64,000 nucleotides of DNA from UBA1952 sp965246855 (lineage in GTDB: Bacteria; Bacteroidota; Bacteroidia; Chitinophagales; Chitinophagaceae). The translations under genes and the position numbers were made by a program. Each line of letters begins with the position of its first letter. Positions within the stretch are counted from its first letter, which is position 1. Under the pieces are notes generated by a model. The model had not been told where the DNA came from and made no database searches. It saw nothing but the letters and a program-made list of their open reading frames with translations. The DNA lies in contig CBDFFP010000008.1 of NCBI GenBank assembly GCA_965246855.1, positions 29,598 through 93,597 on the forward strand, written 5' to 3'. Below, in pieces: positions 16,718 to 24,826 of the stretch.

Positions 16718-18853
16718 ATGCGCAAATACCTTCTGCTTCTCCTTCTTACGCTGGCCTTTTCCTTTCCGGGAATGGCCCAGATAATTGCCGACCCAACTAC
16801 CTGGACGTATGGAGTGAAGGAAAAAAGTGCCGGGAAATATGAGGTGCTTTTCCGGCTGAAGCTGAAGGAAAAGTGGCACATCTGGAGTCTGGAGCCGGGC
16901 GGCGATGGCTTACAGGTTCCGCCAAGCTTTACGTTTGAGCCACAGCCGGGATTAAAAGTTCTGGGCAGCGTTACAGAGAAAGGCGCAACCAAGCATACCG
17001 GCCCGATGGACGGCGTGGACGGCATCGTGAATTATTTTGAGGGCAGCGTTACCTACACGCAAAACATTGAAGCGAAGGCCGGAATGAAACTCACTGGCTC
17101 ACACAAGTATCAGGTCTGCGACGACAAAATGTGCCTCGCGCCAAAAAACAAAAAATTCTCTGTACAAATTGGCGGCAGCGCAGACAGCGCAAAAAAAAAA
17201 GATGACACGGTAGCGGCGATTAGCCCCGTTATTCCAGTGGATACACTGGTTTCCACAACCGGAAATGCAAGCAATGACTCCAGCAAAACGGCGATTGTTG
17301 CGGAAAACCCTACTGCTCCGAATACGCCTTCTAACCCCGGAGATTCAACGCCTGATTCGGGCGGCAAAGGCTTGCTCTGGCTGTTTCTCGCGGCTTTCGG
17401 TGGCGGGCTGCTGGCGGTAACTACGCCCTGCGTCTATTCCATGATTCCGATTACGGTGAGCTTCTTCACCAAGCGTAGCAAAACGCGGCAGGAAGGCATC
17501 CGAAACGCACTACTGTATTCCGCATCCATCATCATCATCTTCACGCTGCTCGGTGTGCTGATTTCAGCAGCATTTGGGGGAAATGCACTGAACAATCTGA
17601 GTACCAACTGGATCGCCAACCTGTTTTTCTTCGTCATTTTCGTGGTGTTCGGCATCTCGTTTCTGGGCGCTTTTGAAATCACGCTGCCGTCGTCGTGGAC
17701 GAATGTTACCGACTCCAAAGCCAACACCAAATCTTTTGGCGGTATCTTCTTCATGGCGCTCACGCTGGTGATTGTTTCCTTCTCCTGCACCGGGCCGATT
17801 GTGGGGCCGCTGTTGGTAGCGGCGGGCAAAGGCGGACGCGTTGGCCCTGCTGTGGGTATGTTTGGCTTTTCCTGCGGACTGGCGTTGCCGTTTGCACTTT
17901 TTGCCATTTTTCCAAGCGCGCTCAACAAGCTTGCGGCGGGTGGCGGCTGGCTTAATCAGGTAAAGGTTTTCCTGGGCTTTATAGAGCTGATGCTGGCGCT
18001 GAAATTCTTTTCCAACGCCGACCTCGCGCGCGGCTGGCGCATCCTTGACCGCGAAATTTTCATCAGTCTTTGGGTGGTGCTGAGCGTGCTGCTGGGCTTG
18101 TATTTGTTGGGAAGACTCAAACTCTCGCACGACGACGCGACGGCCAAAAACGTGTACGGGCAGGAATACGTTTCCTTGCCGAAACTGTTCCTTGCCATTG
18201 CTTCCTTCGCTTTTGCAGTTTATATGATTCCCGGACTTTGGGGCGCTCCGCTGAAAGGCTTGAGCCAGTTTTTGCCGCCGATGGGCACGCAGGATTTTGT
18301 GTCGGGTGGGGGAAGCAGCCACGCTTCTTCGGAAGGCGGAAATGGTCCCGTGCCGGTGAAGTATGCAGAAGAGTTAAGAATTTATGAGCCGGAAGTGGTG
18401 ACCAAATTCGGGCTGCAAACCTTCTACGATTACGACGAAGCACTGGCTGCCGGGAAGGCTTTGAATAAACCCGTGATGCTGGATTTTACGGGCATCAACT
18501 GCGTAAACTGCCGCAAGATGGAAAGCCAAGTGTGGAGCGACCCGGGCGTGATGAAAATGCTGAAAGAAGACTTCGTCATTGCCTCTCTTTACTGTGATTA
18601 CGACAAGATGGATTTGCCCAAGAGCGAGCAACGCTTCTCGAAGATTCTGAACTCGGAAGTCGTTACCCTCGGCGATTATAACGAAGCCTTACAGGCCGAG
18701 AAATTCGGGGCAAACTCCCAGCCGTTCTACTTTTTTGTGGATGGAGAAGGCAACAAGCTAACAGACAAAGGCTATGGCTATGACCCGAATGTGGCGAAGT
18801 TTATCCGGCATCTGGAAGACGTGAAAAAAACGTTTGCCGAAAGCGCAAAGTAG
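16718..18853 (+). CDS. dsbD: Thiol:disulfide interchange protein DsbD
   Basis: Moves reducing power across the inner membrane to periplasmic thiol proteins. Three-part layout complete: signal peptide; periplasmic N-domain with C134/C139 (VCDDKMCLAP); an 8-TM domain with C238 in TTPCVYSMIP and C357 in SFSCTGPIVGP; and a C-terminal thioredoxin domain with C595-VN-C598 (NCVNCRKM). 711 aa, a little longer than E. coli DsbD because of a Ser/Thr/Pro linker. That linker contains a run of ten A (17191-17200) encoding KKK. Start at 16718 gives the signal peptide directly. Confidence 0.95.
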   Translation: MRKYLLLLLLTLAFSFPGMAQIIADPTTWTYGVKEKSAGKYEVLFRLKLKEKWHIWSLEPGGDGLQVPPSFTFEPQPGLKVLGSVTEKGATKHTGPMDGVDGIVNYFEGSVTYTQNIEAKAGMKLTGSHKYQVCDDKMCLAPKNKKFSVQIGGSADSAKKKDDTVAAISPVIPVDTLVSTTGNASNDSSKTAIVAENPTAPNTPSNPGDSTPDSGGKGLLWLFLAAFGGGLLAVTTPCVYSMIPITVSFFTKRSKTRQEGIRNALLYSASIIIIFTLLGVLISAAFGGNALNNLSTNWIANLFFFVIFVVFGISFLGAFEITLPSSWTNVTDSKANTKSFGGIFFMALTLVIVSFSCTGPIVGPLLVAAGKGGRVGPAVGMFGFSCGLALPFALFAIFPSALNKLAAGGGWLNQVKVFLGFIELMLALKFFSNADLARGWRILDREIFISLWVVLSVLLGLYLLGRLKLSHDDATAKNVYGQEYVSLPKLFLAIASFAFAVYMIPGLWGAPLKGLSQFLPPMGTQDFVSGGGSSHASSEGGNGPVPVKYAEELRIYEPEVVTKFGLQTFYDYDEALAAGKALNKPVMLDFTGINCVNCRKMESQVWSDPGVMKMLKEDFVIASLYCDYDKMDLPKSEQRFSKILNSEVVTLGDYNEALQAEKFGANSQPFYFFVDGEGNKLTDKGYGYDPNVAKFIRHLEDVKKTFAESAK

Positions 18854-18879
18854 CGGGTTTGGTTAGAATGATAGTGGAG

Positions 18880-19060
18880 ACAGACTTGATGGAAGCCCTT
18901 TAAGGGCGTAAGGTCTGTGGGAAAGCAAAGAAAGAAGAAGTCCCGTAAGGACACAGGTTTGACCTTTTCTAAAATCAAACCTGCGCCCTACGGGACTTCT
19001 TCTTTTAAAACCACCTTCTCTTCTAGCAAACACTGCGTCCCTACGGGATTTGGGTTCCCC
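18880..19060. repeat. REP-like inverted repeat (AAGTCCCGTAAGG family)
   Basis: Arms 18931-18962 and 18975-19006 pair over ~28 of 32 bases (AAGAAGAAGTCCCGTA / TACGGGACTTCTTC; CAGGTTTGA / TCAAACCTG). A further partial word GTCCCTACGGGAT follows at 19036, and GCCCTTTAAGGGC lies upstream at 18894. It fills the first part of the 527-bp gap after dsbD. Confidence 0.75.
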
Positions 19061-19117
19061 TTTCTATTAAAACGTCCATGCATCCTATACAGACGGGATA
19101 CAGCGCTGCATTAAACC

Positions 19118-19180
19118 GGTACAATGATAAAAATAATTAGTACATTAGCTTTAAAAATTGGTACAATGATAAAAATAGCT
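19118..19180. repeat. Weak array F: 21-bp periodicity with GGTACAAT
   Basis: GGTACAATGATAAAAATA occurs at 19118 and again at 19160, exactly 42 bp apart, with a related AGTACATTAG word midway. The three units are 21 bp each. A 63-aa frame (19124-19315) runs through it but has no family resemblance and was not called. Confidence 0.45.
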
Positions 19181-19380
19181 GCTGCTTTACTATTTAAAGG
19201 ACTGTCATGGGCATTTTTTGCCGTCTTGTTTTTCCTTAAAGTCGGTTATCCGTTTTGTCAGAAGGCGTTTTCAGAGCCTCGTAAGCGGAAGGCATGCCTT
19301 ATCTTTCAGCGTTAAAAGGCTGTCGCAGAAAAAACGGTACAATTCTTGCAACGTCGTAAAATTCCAATCCAACAACATTC

Positions 19381-19857
19381 ATGGAACACACCAACCAAAT
19401 CGGCCTAGACGGCGCTAAAAGCCAGCAACTTGCTAACCTGTTGAACGATCTTCTTTCCAACTATTCCGTTTTCTACCAAAATGCGCGCGGCTATCACTGG
19501 AACATTCAGGGCGAGAAATTCTTTGAGCTTCACCTTAAGTTTGAAGAGCTTTACAACGACCTTTTTCTGAAAATAGACGAAGTGGCCGAGCGCATCCTCA
19601 CGCTGGGACACCGCCCGGAATATCGTTTTTCCAGTTACCTCTCCGAGGCGGCCATCCCCGAAAGCAAAGAAGTGAGTGATGGCAAAACGGCCATTGAAGA
19701 AATCCTTACCGCCTTCAAAACCCTGCTCACCAAACAGCGCGAAATCCTGCGCCTCGCTGCCGAGACCGAAGACGAAGGCACCAACGCCCTGATGAGCGAT
19801 TATATCCGCGCGCAGGAAAAGCTGGTGTGGATGTACTCGGCATATCTGAGCCGGTAA
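19381..19857 (+). CDS. dps: Dps-family DNA-binding ferritin-like protein
   Basis: Stores iron and protects DNA under oxidative stress; forms a 12-mer. 158 aa with the Dps dinuclear ferroxidase ligands: His in RGYHWNIQG (~39), then LKFEELYNDLFLKIDEVAERIL (Asp/Glu ligands near 66 and 70; written in pieces LKFEELYND and KIDEVAER). A full-length four-helix bundle. Strong terminator just downstream, so monocistronic. Confidence 0.94.
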   Translation: MEHTNQIGLDGAKSQQLANLLNDLLSNYSVFYQNARGYHWNIQGEKFFELHLKFEELYNDLFLKIDEVAERILTLGHRPEYRFSSYLSEAAIPESKEVSDGKTAIEEILTAFKTLLTKQREILRLAAETEDEGTNALMSDYIRAQEKLVWMYSAYLSR

Positions 19858-19874
19858 AGGAACTGCTTTGCGGT

Positions 19875-19916
19875 AAGCCCCGAAGTGCTTTTTTAACAGC
19901 ACTTCGGGGCTTTTTC
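19875..19916 (+). terminator. Terminator of dps
   Basis: AAGCCCCGAAGTGCT / AGCACTTCGGGGCTT hairpin followed by five T. Confidence 0.9.
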
Positions 19917-19977
19917 AGGTTTGGGAACGGGTCACAAAAGGCACCGGGCAGCGATCAACCTTCAAACCCTTTTCCCT

Positions 19978-20847
19978 ATGAAATCCCTTTCTCTTCTGGC
20001 CGGTTTTTGCCTTTTGCTGGCATCCTGCCAAAGTCGCCCGGAATCTGCCGCTTCTGAAAAAGCCGCATTGGATGGCAGCCAGGAAGACGCCTCTGTTTCC
20101 GGCCTCACGGGCGATTCTGCGAAGCTGATTACCACCAGCAGCATGAGCCTTCAGGTGGCGCATGTGGACAGCTTTGTACGCGACGCAATCCAGCTGACGC
20201 AGGCACTGGGCGGAACGGTTGTGCGGCAGGAAATAACCTACACACCTGTACGCCACCGTGAAGAGCCCATTTCTTCGGATTCCCTGCTCCTGATAGAAGC
20301 CATTGCACCGCAGGCGACGCTCGCGGTTCGCATTCCCGTACTGCAACTGGACAGTTTTTTGTTTGTGGTAACCGACAGAAGCCTGTATCCATTAAGTCGT
20401 TTAGTAGAAACAGAAGATGCAAGTCTGCGTTATCTGGAAAACACCCTAAAACTTCAAAACCGGGACAAAACGGTTTCCGAAGCGCCTGCGGCGGTGAAAA
20501 ATACTTCTTTGCGCGACCGCATAGCCTTGCGCGACGAAGCCATTACACACGATTTGGACAACCGCAGCATCAACGCTGAAGTGCGCTATAGCTTGTTGAA
20601 CCTGACGCTCACGCAAAACCCGGTTGTTCGGCGAACAACCGTGGCAAACCTTGCGATTGACGATTACCGGCTGCCGGTTTCTGCGCGGCTCTCAGGCGCG
20701 TTCAGCAGCGGCTTCCGTTATTTTGGGGATTTCCTTTTCGGGGTGTTGCACCTGTGGCTCTTTATCGTTGTTGGCATCGCTGGTTTTCTGGTGCTGCGCC
20801 ATTTCCGCCGAACCCGAAAAGCGCCTTTCCCGGCCTTGAAATCCTAG
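19978..20847 (+). CDS. DUF4349 lipoprotein
   Basis: 289 aa. Lipobox LLASC after a short signal peptide, a Ser/Ala/Glu linker, then the DUF4349 domain (LITTSSMSLQVAHVDSFVRDAIQ split by turns; ATLAVRIPVLQLDSFL; EDASLRYLENTLKLQNRDKTV) and one C-terminal TM helix (LWLFIVVGIAGFLVLRHFRR). Function unknown; in other bacteria DUF4349 proteins are envelope-anchored. Ends 40 nt before the HipA-like gene, which has its own promoter element. Confidence 0.8.
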   Translation: MKSLSLLAGFCLLLASCQSRPESAASEKAALDGSQEDASVSGLTGDSAKLITTSSMSLQVAHVDSFVRDAIQLTQALGGTVVRQEITYTPVRHREEPISSDSLLLIEAIAPQATLAVRIPVLQLDSFLFVVTDRSLYPLSRLVETEDASLRYLENTLKLQNRDKTVSEAPAAVKNTSLRDRIALRDEAITHDLDNRSINAEVRYSLLNLTLTQNPVVRRTTVANLAIDDYRLPVSARLSGAFSSGFRYFGDFLFGVLHLWLFIVVGIAGFLVLRHFRRTRKAPFPALKS

Positions 20848-20875
20848 CGCGGCACGCCGGATTTTTACCTGCTGC

Positions 20876-20883
20876 TACCTTTA
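20876..20883 (+). promoter_or_regulatory. -7 element 4 nt before the HipA-like gene
   Basis: TACCTTTA (one mismatch to TAnnTTTG) ends four bases before ATG at 20888; predicts a leaderless mRNA. Confidence 0.45.
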
Positions 20884-20887
20884 CCGC

Positions 20888-21685
20888 ATGGCGCAAAATC
20901 TTTTTCCGCTGCTGCGCACCGTGCAGGTAACGCGCTACGTGATGCCGTTGCGCGAAGGCGGCTCGCTGCCGGCTATTACCGAAGCCGACGACGGCTTCCA
21001 GTACGTGCTGAAATTCCTGGGCGCGGGGCAGGGCGTGAAAGCGCTGATTGCGGAATTGATTGGCGGCGAAATTGCCCGTGCGATGGGATTGAAAATGCCG
21101 GAAATGGTATTGGCTATGCTGGACGAAGCCTTTGGCCGCACCGAGCCGGACGAAGAAATTCAGGACTTGCTGAAGAAAAGCGTGGGGCTGAATTTGGGTG
21201 TGCATTTCCTCAGCGGTGCAATGACCTACGACATTGCCGTGGAGCAGCCCGACCCGTTTCTGGCTTCGCAGATTGTGTGGCTGGATGCTTTGCTTTTCAA
21301 CGTGGACCGCACCGCGCGTAACCCGAATATGCTGTTCTGGAAAGATGAATTGTGGCTGATAGACCACGGCGCCAGTCTGTTCTTCCACCACAACTGGGAC
21401 CGCCGCGAAAGCTATATCCACAAACCGTTTGCGCAGATAAAAGACCATGTGCTTTTGCCTTATGCTACGGCATTGCAAGAAGCAGATGCACAGGCGAAAA
21501 AAGCCCTGACACCGGACGTGATTAGTCGCATCACCGACGCCCTTCCTGACGACTGGCTGCAATGGCCGGATGCAACAGAAAATCCTGCTGAAATCCGTGC
21601 TTTTTACAACCGCTTCCTGCAAGAGCGGATTGCCGATTCTTCCACGTTCTTAAACGCCGCCGAAGATGAAGCCGCACTTGTATGA
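20888..21685 (+). CDS. HipA-like kinase domain protein (HipA_2 type)
   Basis: 265 aa, a minimal HipA-type Ser/Thr kinase without the HipA N-terminal domain. Catalytic elements are intact: the catalytic loop N138-V-D140-R-T-A-R-N-P-N147 and the DFG-equivalent D159-H-G161. The ATP-lobe strand QYVLKFLGAGQG is also seen. No hipB-like HTH gene is adjacent; instead it overlaps by 20 nt with a DUF3037 gene, a conserved pairing that I recall from many phyla. Substrate unknown. It could be a toxin-like kinase or a house-keeping regulator. Confidence 0.8.
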   Translation: MAQNLFPLLRTVQVTRYVMPLREGGSLPAITEADDGFQYVLKFLGAGQGVKALIAELIGGEIARAMGLKMPEMVLAMLDEAFGRTEPDEEIQDLLKKSVGLNLGVHFLSGAMTYDIAVEQPDPFLASQIVWLDALLFNVDRTARNPNMLFWKDELWLIDHGASLFFHHNWDRRESYIHKPFAQIKDHVLLPYATALQEADAQAKKALTPDVISRITDALPDDWLQWPDATENPAEIRAFYNRFLQERIADSSTFLNAAEDEAALV

Positions 21686-22049
21686 ATACAGCGTAATTCG
21701 CATCGTGCCCCGCGTGGAGCGCGAAGAATTTATCAACGCGGGCGTTATTGTTTTTTGCAAAAAAGAGAAGTTTTTGCGCTGCCTTTGGGAGTTGGACAAA
21801 GCCAAAATAAAGGCGCTTGACCCGGAGGCTGACCTGCTGCTTTTGCGCCGAAATCTGGAAGCTTTCGCCGCCATTGCGGCGGGTGAAAAAGGATGCAAAA
21901 GTCTGATTGCACATCTGGAGCCGCCGGAGCGTTTTCGCTGGCTGACGGCGACGCGCAGCACGATGATTCAGGCAGGAAAAATCCACGCCGGACTGACAGA
22001 TGACCTGCCCAGAATCACCCGCAGTTTGTTTGGGAAAATGGTGCACTGA
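21666..22049 (+). CDS. DUF3037 family protein, partner of the HipA-like kinase
   Basis: 127 aa. Family features are YEYSVIRIVPRVEREEFINAGVI (in pieces: YSVIRIVPRVEREEF and NAGVIVFCK), AFAAIAAGEKG, FRWLTATRSTMIQ. No catalytic motif known. Start overlaps the kinase stop by 20 nt, which implies translational coupling and joint function. A terminator follows at 22082. Confidence 0.82.
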   Translation: MKPHLYEYSVIRIVPRVEREEFINAGVIVFCKKEKFLRCLWELDKAKIKALDPEADLLLLRRNLEAFAAIAAGEKGCKSLIAHLEPPERFRWLTATRSTMIQAGKIHAGLTDDLPRITRSLFGKMVH

Positions 22050-22081
22050 AAGGCTGTTTGTTTAAACAATTTTAACGTTAT

Positions 22082-22118
22082 AAAAAAGGCTTTTGGACAA
22101 CTCCAAAGCCTTTTTTTT
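22082..22118 (+). terminator. Terminator of the HipA-like/DUF3037 pair
   Basis: AAAAGGCTTTTGGA / TCCAAAGCCTTTT hairpin followed by T8. Confidence 0.85.
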
Positions 22119-22155
22119 GTTCTATTCCGTACTCACTTAACTCCCTCAAAATCAG

Positions 22156-23001
22156 ATGAAAACGACAGAAAAAACAACGGCCCAACAGACGAGCAATGAA
22201 GCCATTCTGACCAGCATTATTACCAACGGAGACCTTTCTAAACTAAGCACCGACCAGAAGGTTTCCTACTATCGGAACTTCTGTGAGCGCCTCGGTTTAG
22301 ACCCCATTTCGCAGCCTTTCAAACTGCTTCGCTTGAACGGTCGGGAGATTCTTTATTGTGACCGTACGGGCGCGCAGCAGTTGAACAAGCTCCACAGCGT
22401 GAGCCACGAAATCCGCGCACGCGAAATCGTGAACGGCTGCTATGTAGTGACTGCGCAGGCATCTACACCGGATGGCCGCCACACCGAATCCATTGGTGCT
22501 GTGCCGATTGAAAATCTCAAAGGTGACAACCTCTGCAATGCGATGATGAAAGGCGAAACAAAAGCTAAACGCCGCGCAACGCTTGACCTTCTCGGCCTCG
22601 GTATCTTGGACGAAACCGAAACCGACAGCATCCCGAATGCAAGTGCCGCGCCTGCGCCCGTAGCAGCTGTTGCTAAACCAACTACGGTTCCTGTAGAAGC
22701 ACAAGAACCTGTGCTTGCCGCCGAGCCGCAGGAGGAAAAGAAAGCGCCGGCAAAAGCGTCTGAAAAGATTAAAATGCTGAAACCTGATTTGGACAATACT
22801 GACCCGATGAAGGTGAAATACTCTACACCGGCGGCTTTGGAAGAAGCGCTCGGCAATGCCAATACGGTAGCACAGCTTGCTGATCTTTACTACACGAATA
22901 TTGAAATGATTGAAAAGAACGCAGCGCTGAAAGCGTTGTTCACCGCCCGCAAAGGCCGGATTAACAGTGGTACTTTGCAGGCTGACGCGCTGGCTGCGTA
23001 A
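22156..23001 (+). CDS. RecT/Bet-like single-strand annealing family protein, phage-type
   Basis: 281 aa. The first ~155 residues resemble phage recombinase relatives: YYRNFCERLGLDPISQPFKLL, REILYCDRTGAQQLNKLH, YVVTAQASTPDGRHTES and AMMKGETKAKRRATLDLLGLGILDETE (given in pieces), a pattern I recall in phage RecT/Bet-like genes. The remainder is an Ala/Pro/Glu-rich linker and a C-terminal helical domain (LEEALGNANTVAQLADLYYTN). No exonuclease, SSB or other phage gene is adjacent, so it is an isolated domesticated or cargo gene. Function by family only. Confidence 0.5.
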   Translation: MKTTEKTTAQQTSNEAILTSIITNGDLSKLSTDQKVSYYRNFCERLGLDPISQPFKLLRLNGREILYCDRTGAQQLNKLHSVSHEIRAREIVNGCYVVTAQASTPDGRHTESIGAVPIENLKGDNLCNAMMKGETKAKRRATLDLLGLGILDETETDSIPNASAAPAPVAAVAKPTTVPVEAQEPVLAAEPQEEKKAPAKASEKIKMLKPDLDNTDPMKVKYSTPAALEEALGNANTVAQLADLYYTNIEMIEKNAALKALFTARKGRINSGTLQADALAA

Positions 23002-23084
23002 AAACAAAATCGCTTTTGATAGCACGAAACGGCTTCTGTACGGAACAGGGGCCGTTTCTATTTTTGGCACTTATTCCTTCTCTA

Positions 23085-23654
23085 ATGCAACTCGTTCTGG
23101 CTTCCAACAATAAAAAGAAAATCGCAGAAATAAAGGCGCTTTTGCCGCAAATAAAATTGCTTTCTTTAGAAGAAATCGGCTTCGCGGAAGACATTCCCGA
23201 ACCGTTCCACACCTTCCGGGAAAATGCCGCGCACAAGGCAGAAACCATCCATCGCTTTTGCGGCTTGCCAACGCTTGCGGATGACAGCGGACTGTGTGTG
23301 AAAGCCTTGAACAATGCGCCCGGCGTGTTCAGCGCGCGCTACGGTGGAACGCCCACAAACGACGTGCGCAACAATGAAAAACTGCTGCGGGAGATGTGGA
23401 GGATTCCTAACCGCGATGCTTTTTTCGTTTGCACAATCGCGCTGGCCGGAGTGGGGGAGAAGACGCTGTTTTTTGAAGGACAAATGCGGGGGGAAATCGC
23501 TCTTGAAATAAGCGGTGTAGGTGGCTTTGGTTATGACCCGCTGTTCCTTCCCGACGGACAAAACGAAAGCCTTGCCACAGTCCCCCCGGACTTCAAAAAG
23601 ACGCATAGCCACCGCGCGCAAGCACTTCAAAAGCTCCGGGATTATCTTTCCTGA
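23085..23654 (+). CDS. rdgB: dITP/XTP pyrophosphatase (RdgB/HAM1)
   Basis: Removes non-canonical purine nucleotides (dITP, XTP). 189 aa. Start at 23085 (MQLVLASNNKKKIAEI), the canonical N-terminus with the SNNxxK motif. Further: LADDSGLCVKALNNAPGVFSARYGG (in pieces LADDSGLCV and PGVFSARYGG) and the GGFGYDPLFLP substrate motif. The upstream in-frame extension to 23016 lacks homology and is left out. Confidence 0.95.
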   Translation: MQLVLASNNKKKIAEIKALLPQIKLLSLEEIGFAEDIPEPFHTFRENAAHKAETIHRFCGLPTLADDSGLCVKALNNAPGVFSARYGGTPTNDVRNNEKLLREMWRIPNRDAFFVCTIALAGVGEKTLFFEGQMRGEIALEISGVGGFGYDPLFLPDGQNESLATVPPDFKKTHSHRAQALQKLRDYLS

Positions 23655-23687
23655 ACCGTTCCGGTGCTTTGCTTGTTTCTTTGCGGG

Positions 23688-23722
23688 GAAGGGCGACCGA
23701 ACAGGGTCGCCCCTACCATTTA
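23688..23722. repeat. GGGCGACC / GGTCGCCC hairpin
   Basis: Inverted repeat AGGGCGACC…GGTCGCCCCTACCA between rdgB and the Smr gene; the word GGGGCTGCCCCTACCA at 63012 is a related short form. Confidence 0.6.
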
Positions 23723-23731
23723 CGGTAAACA

Positions 23732-24715
23732 ATGAAATTCTCGCTCGGCGACGCGGTCTGGCTGCGGCAAACGGAGGAGGAAGGAAGCATCACAGCTTTC
23801 CTGTCCAAAACGCTCTACGAAGTGGAAGTGGGCGGCGTGCGCTTTCCGGTTTTTGCCGATTCGCTGGAGCATCCTTACCTGCGGCGTTTTCAGAAAACGG
23901 GCATTTTTAAAAAAGAAGAAGTTCCGCTTCCGGCCCCGGAAAAGACACCACCGCCGCGCCTGCCGCAAGGCTGTTATTTCTCCTTCCTACCTGTCTATAA
24001 AGAAGAAGCGAAAAAGACCAACGAGATTGATGCGGTGAAGCTTTACTTAGTAAACGAACTTCCCGACAGCCTGCGTTTTGACTATGATTTGCGCACTGCC
24101 GGAAAGGCCTCTTTCTTCGGGTTGGTCGGTAATATACCCGCGTATTCAAACCTGTATCTACACATGGTTCCGTGGGAAATAATGGCCGCACAGCCGCGTT
24201 TTCACTGGCGATTGCAACCCACGTTTGACGGAAGAATGGGGCCGCAGCAAGAAGGCGTTTTTTCGTTGCGCGCCCGGCAATTGGTGCAGCGCATCAGTGC
24301 GCTGGAGGAAAGCGGAAGTCCGGCTTTTTCGGAGCTTTTGGTAGATCAATTTGTAGAAGCGCCTGCGCTGCCTTTACCGCAACTGAAAGCTGTTTCTGTC
24401 CCGGAAAATACGCTCGTTGCAAAACCTTTTTCGCCCGTCATTGACCTACACGCCTCGGTACTTTTGTCCGGCGCAGAGGACTATCTGCCGATGGAAATTT
24501 TCCGGACGCAGTTGGACGTACTGCACCGTTTTTTAGAAGAAGCAATCGCGCATAAAACGCCGCATCTCACCCTTATTCACGGCGTAGGAAACGGTGTATT
24601 GCGCCGTGCCGTCACGGAGATTTTACAGACCCACCGCGAAGCGTTTCGCATTACCCACGACTGGCATCCGTGCTACGGTTTTGGGGCAACAGGCGTGAAG
24701 ATGAAATATAAATAA
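23732..24715 (+). CDS. DUF2027/Smr domain protein
   Basis: 327 aa. The N-terminal part is a Bacteroidota DUF2027-type beta domain (FSLGDAVWLRQTEEEGSITAF, in pieces), and the C-terminal ~85 residues form a Smr nuclease-like domain: IDLHASVLL, then LTLIHGVGNGVLRRAV. The usual HGxGxG glycine signature is present as HGVGNG. Smr domains act on nucleic acids (MutS2, NONU-1); the substrate of this stand-alone fusion is unknown. Confidence 0.83.
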   Translation: MKFSLGDAVWLRQTEEEGSITAFLSKTLYEVEVGGVRFPVFADSLEHPYLRRFQKTGIFKKEEVPLPAPEKTPPPRLPQGCYFSFLPVYKEEAKKTNEIDAVKLYLVNELPDSLRFDYDLRTAGKASFFGLVGNIPAYSNLYLHMVPWEIMAAQPRFHWRLQPTFDGRMGPQQEGVFSLRARQLVQRISALEESGSPAFSELLVDQFVEAPALPLPQLKAVSVPENTLVAKPFSPVIDLHASVLLSGAEDYLPMEIFRTQLDVLHRFLEEAIAHKTPHLTLIHGVGNGVLRRAVTEILQTHREAFRITHDWHPCYGFGATGVKMKYK

Positions 24716-24739
24716 GGGCGCTGGAGCAGGGAAGAGGTA

Positions 24740-24826
24740 CCAATCTTCCAACGCGAAACTTCCAACCTTCCAACGGCTTTAGCCACTCCAACGCCGAAGG
24801 TATCCAACGCGCAGCATCCAACCGCT
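24740..24826. repeat. TTCCAACG-type intergenic repeat (copy 1)
   Basis: Repeated CTTCCAAC/TCCAACG words including CCAACGGCTTTAGC, which recurs at 29218. Lies between convergent genes. Confidence 0.6.

Noticed and set aside
19124..19315. 63-aa frame in the dsbD-dps gap
   Set aside because: Starts inside the GGTACAATG repeat, shows no family and no promoter; hydrophobic stretch comes from A/T-rich sequence.
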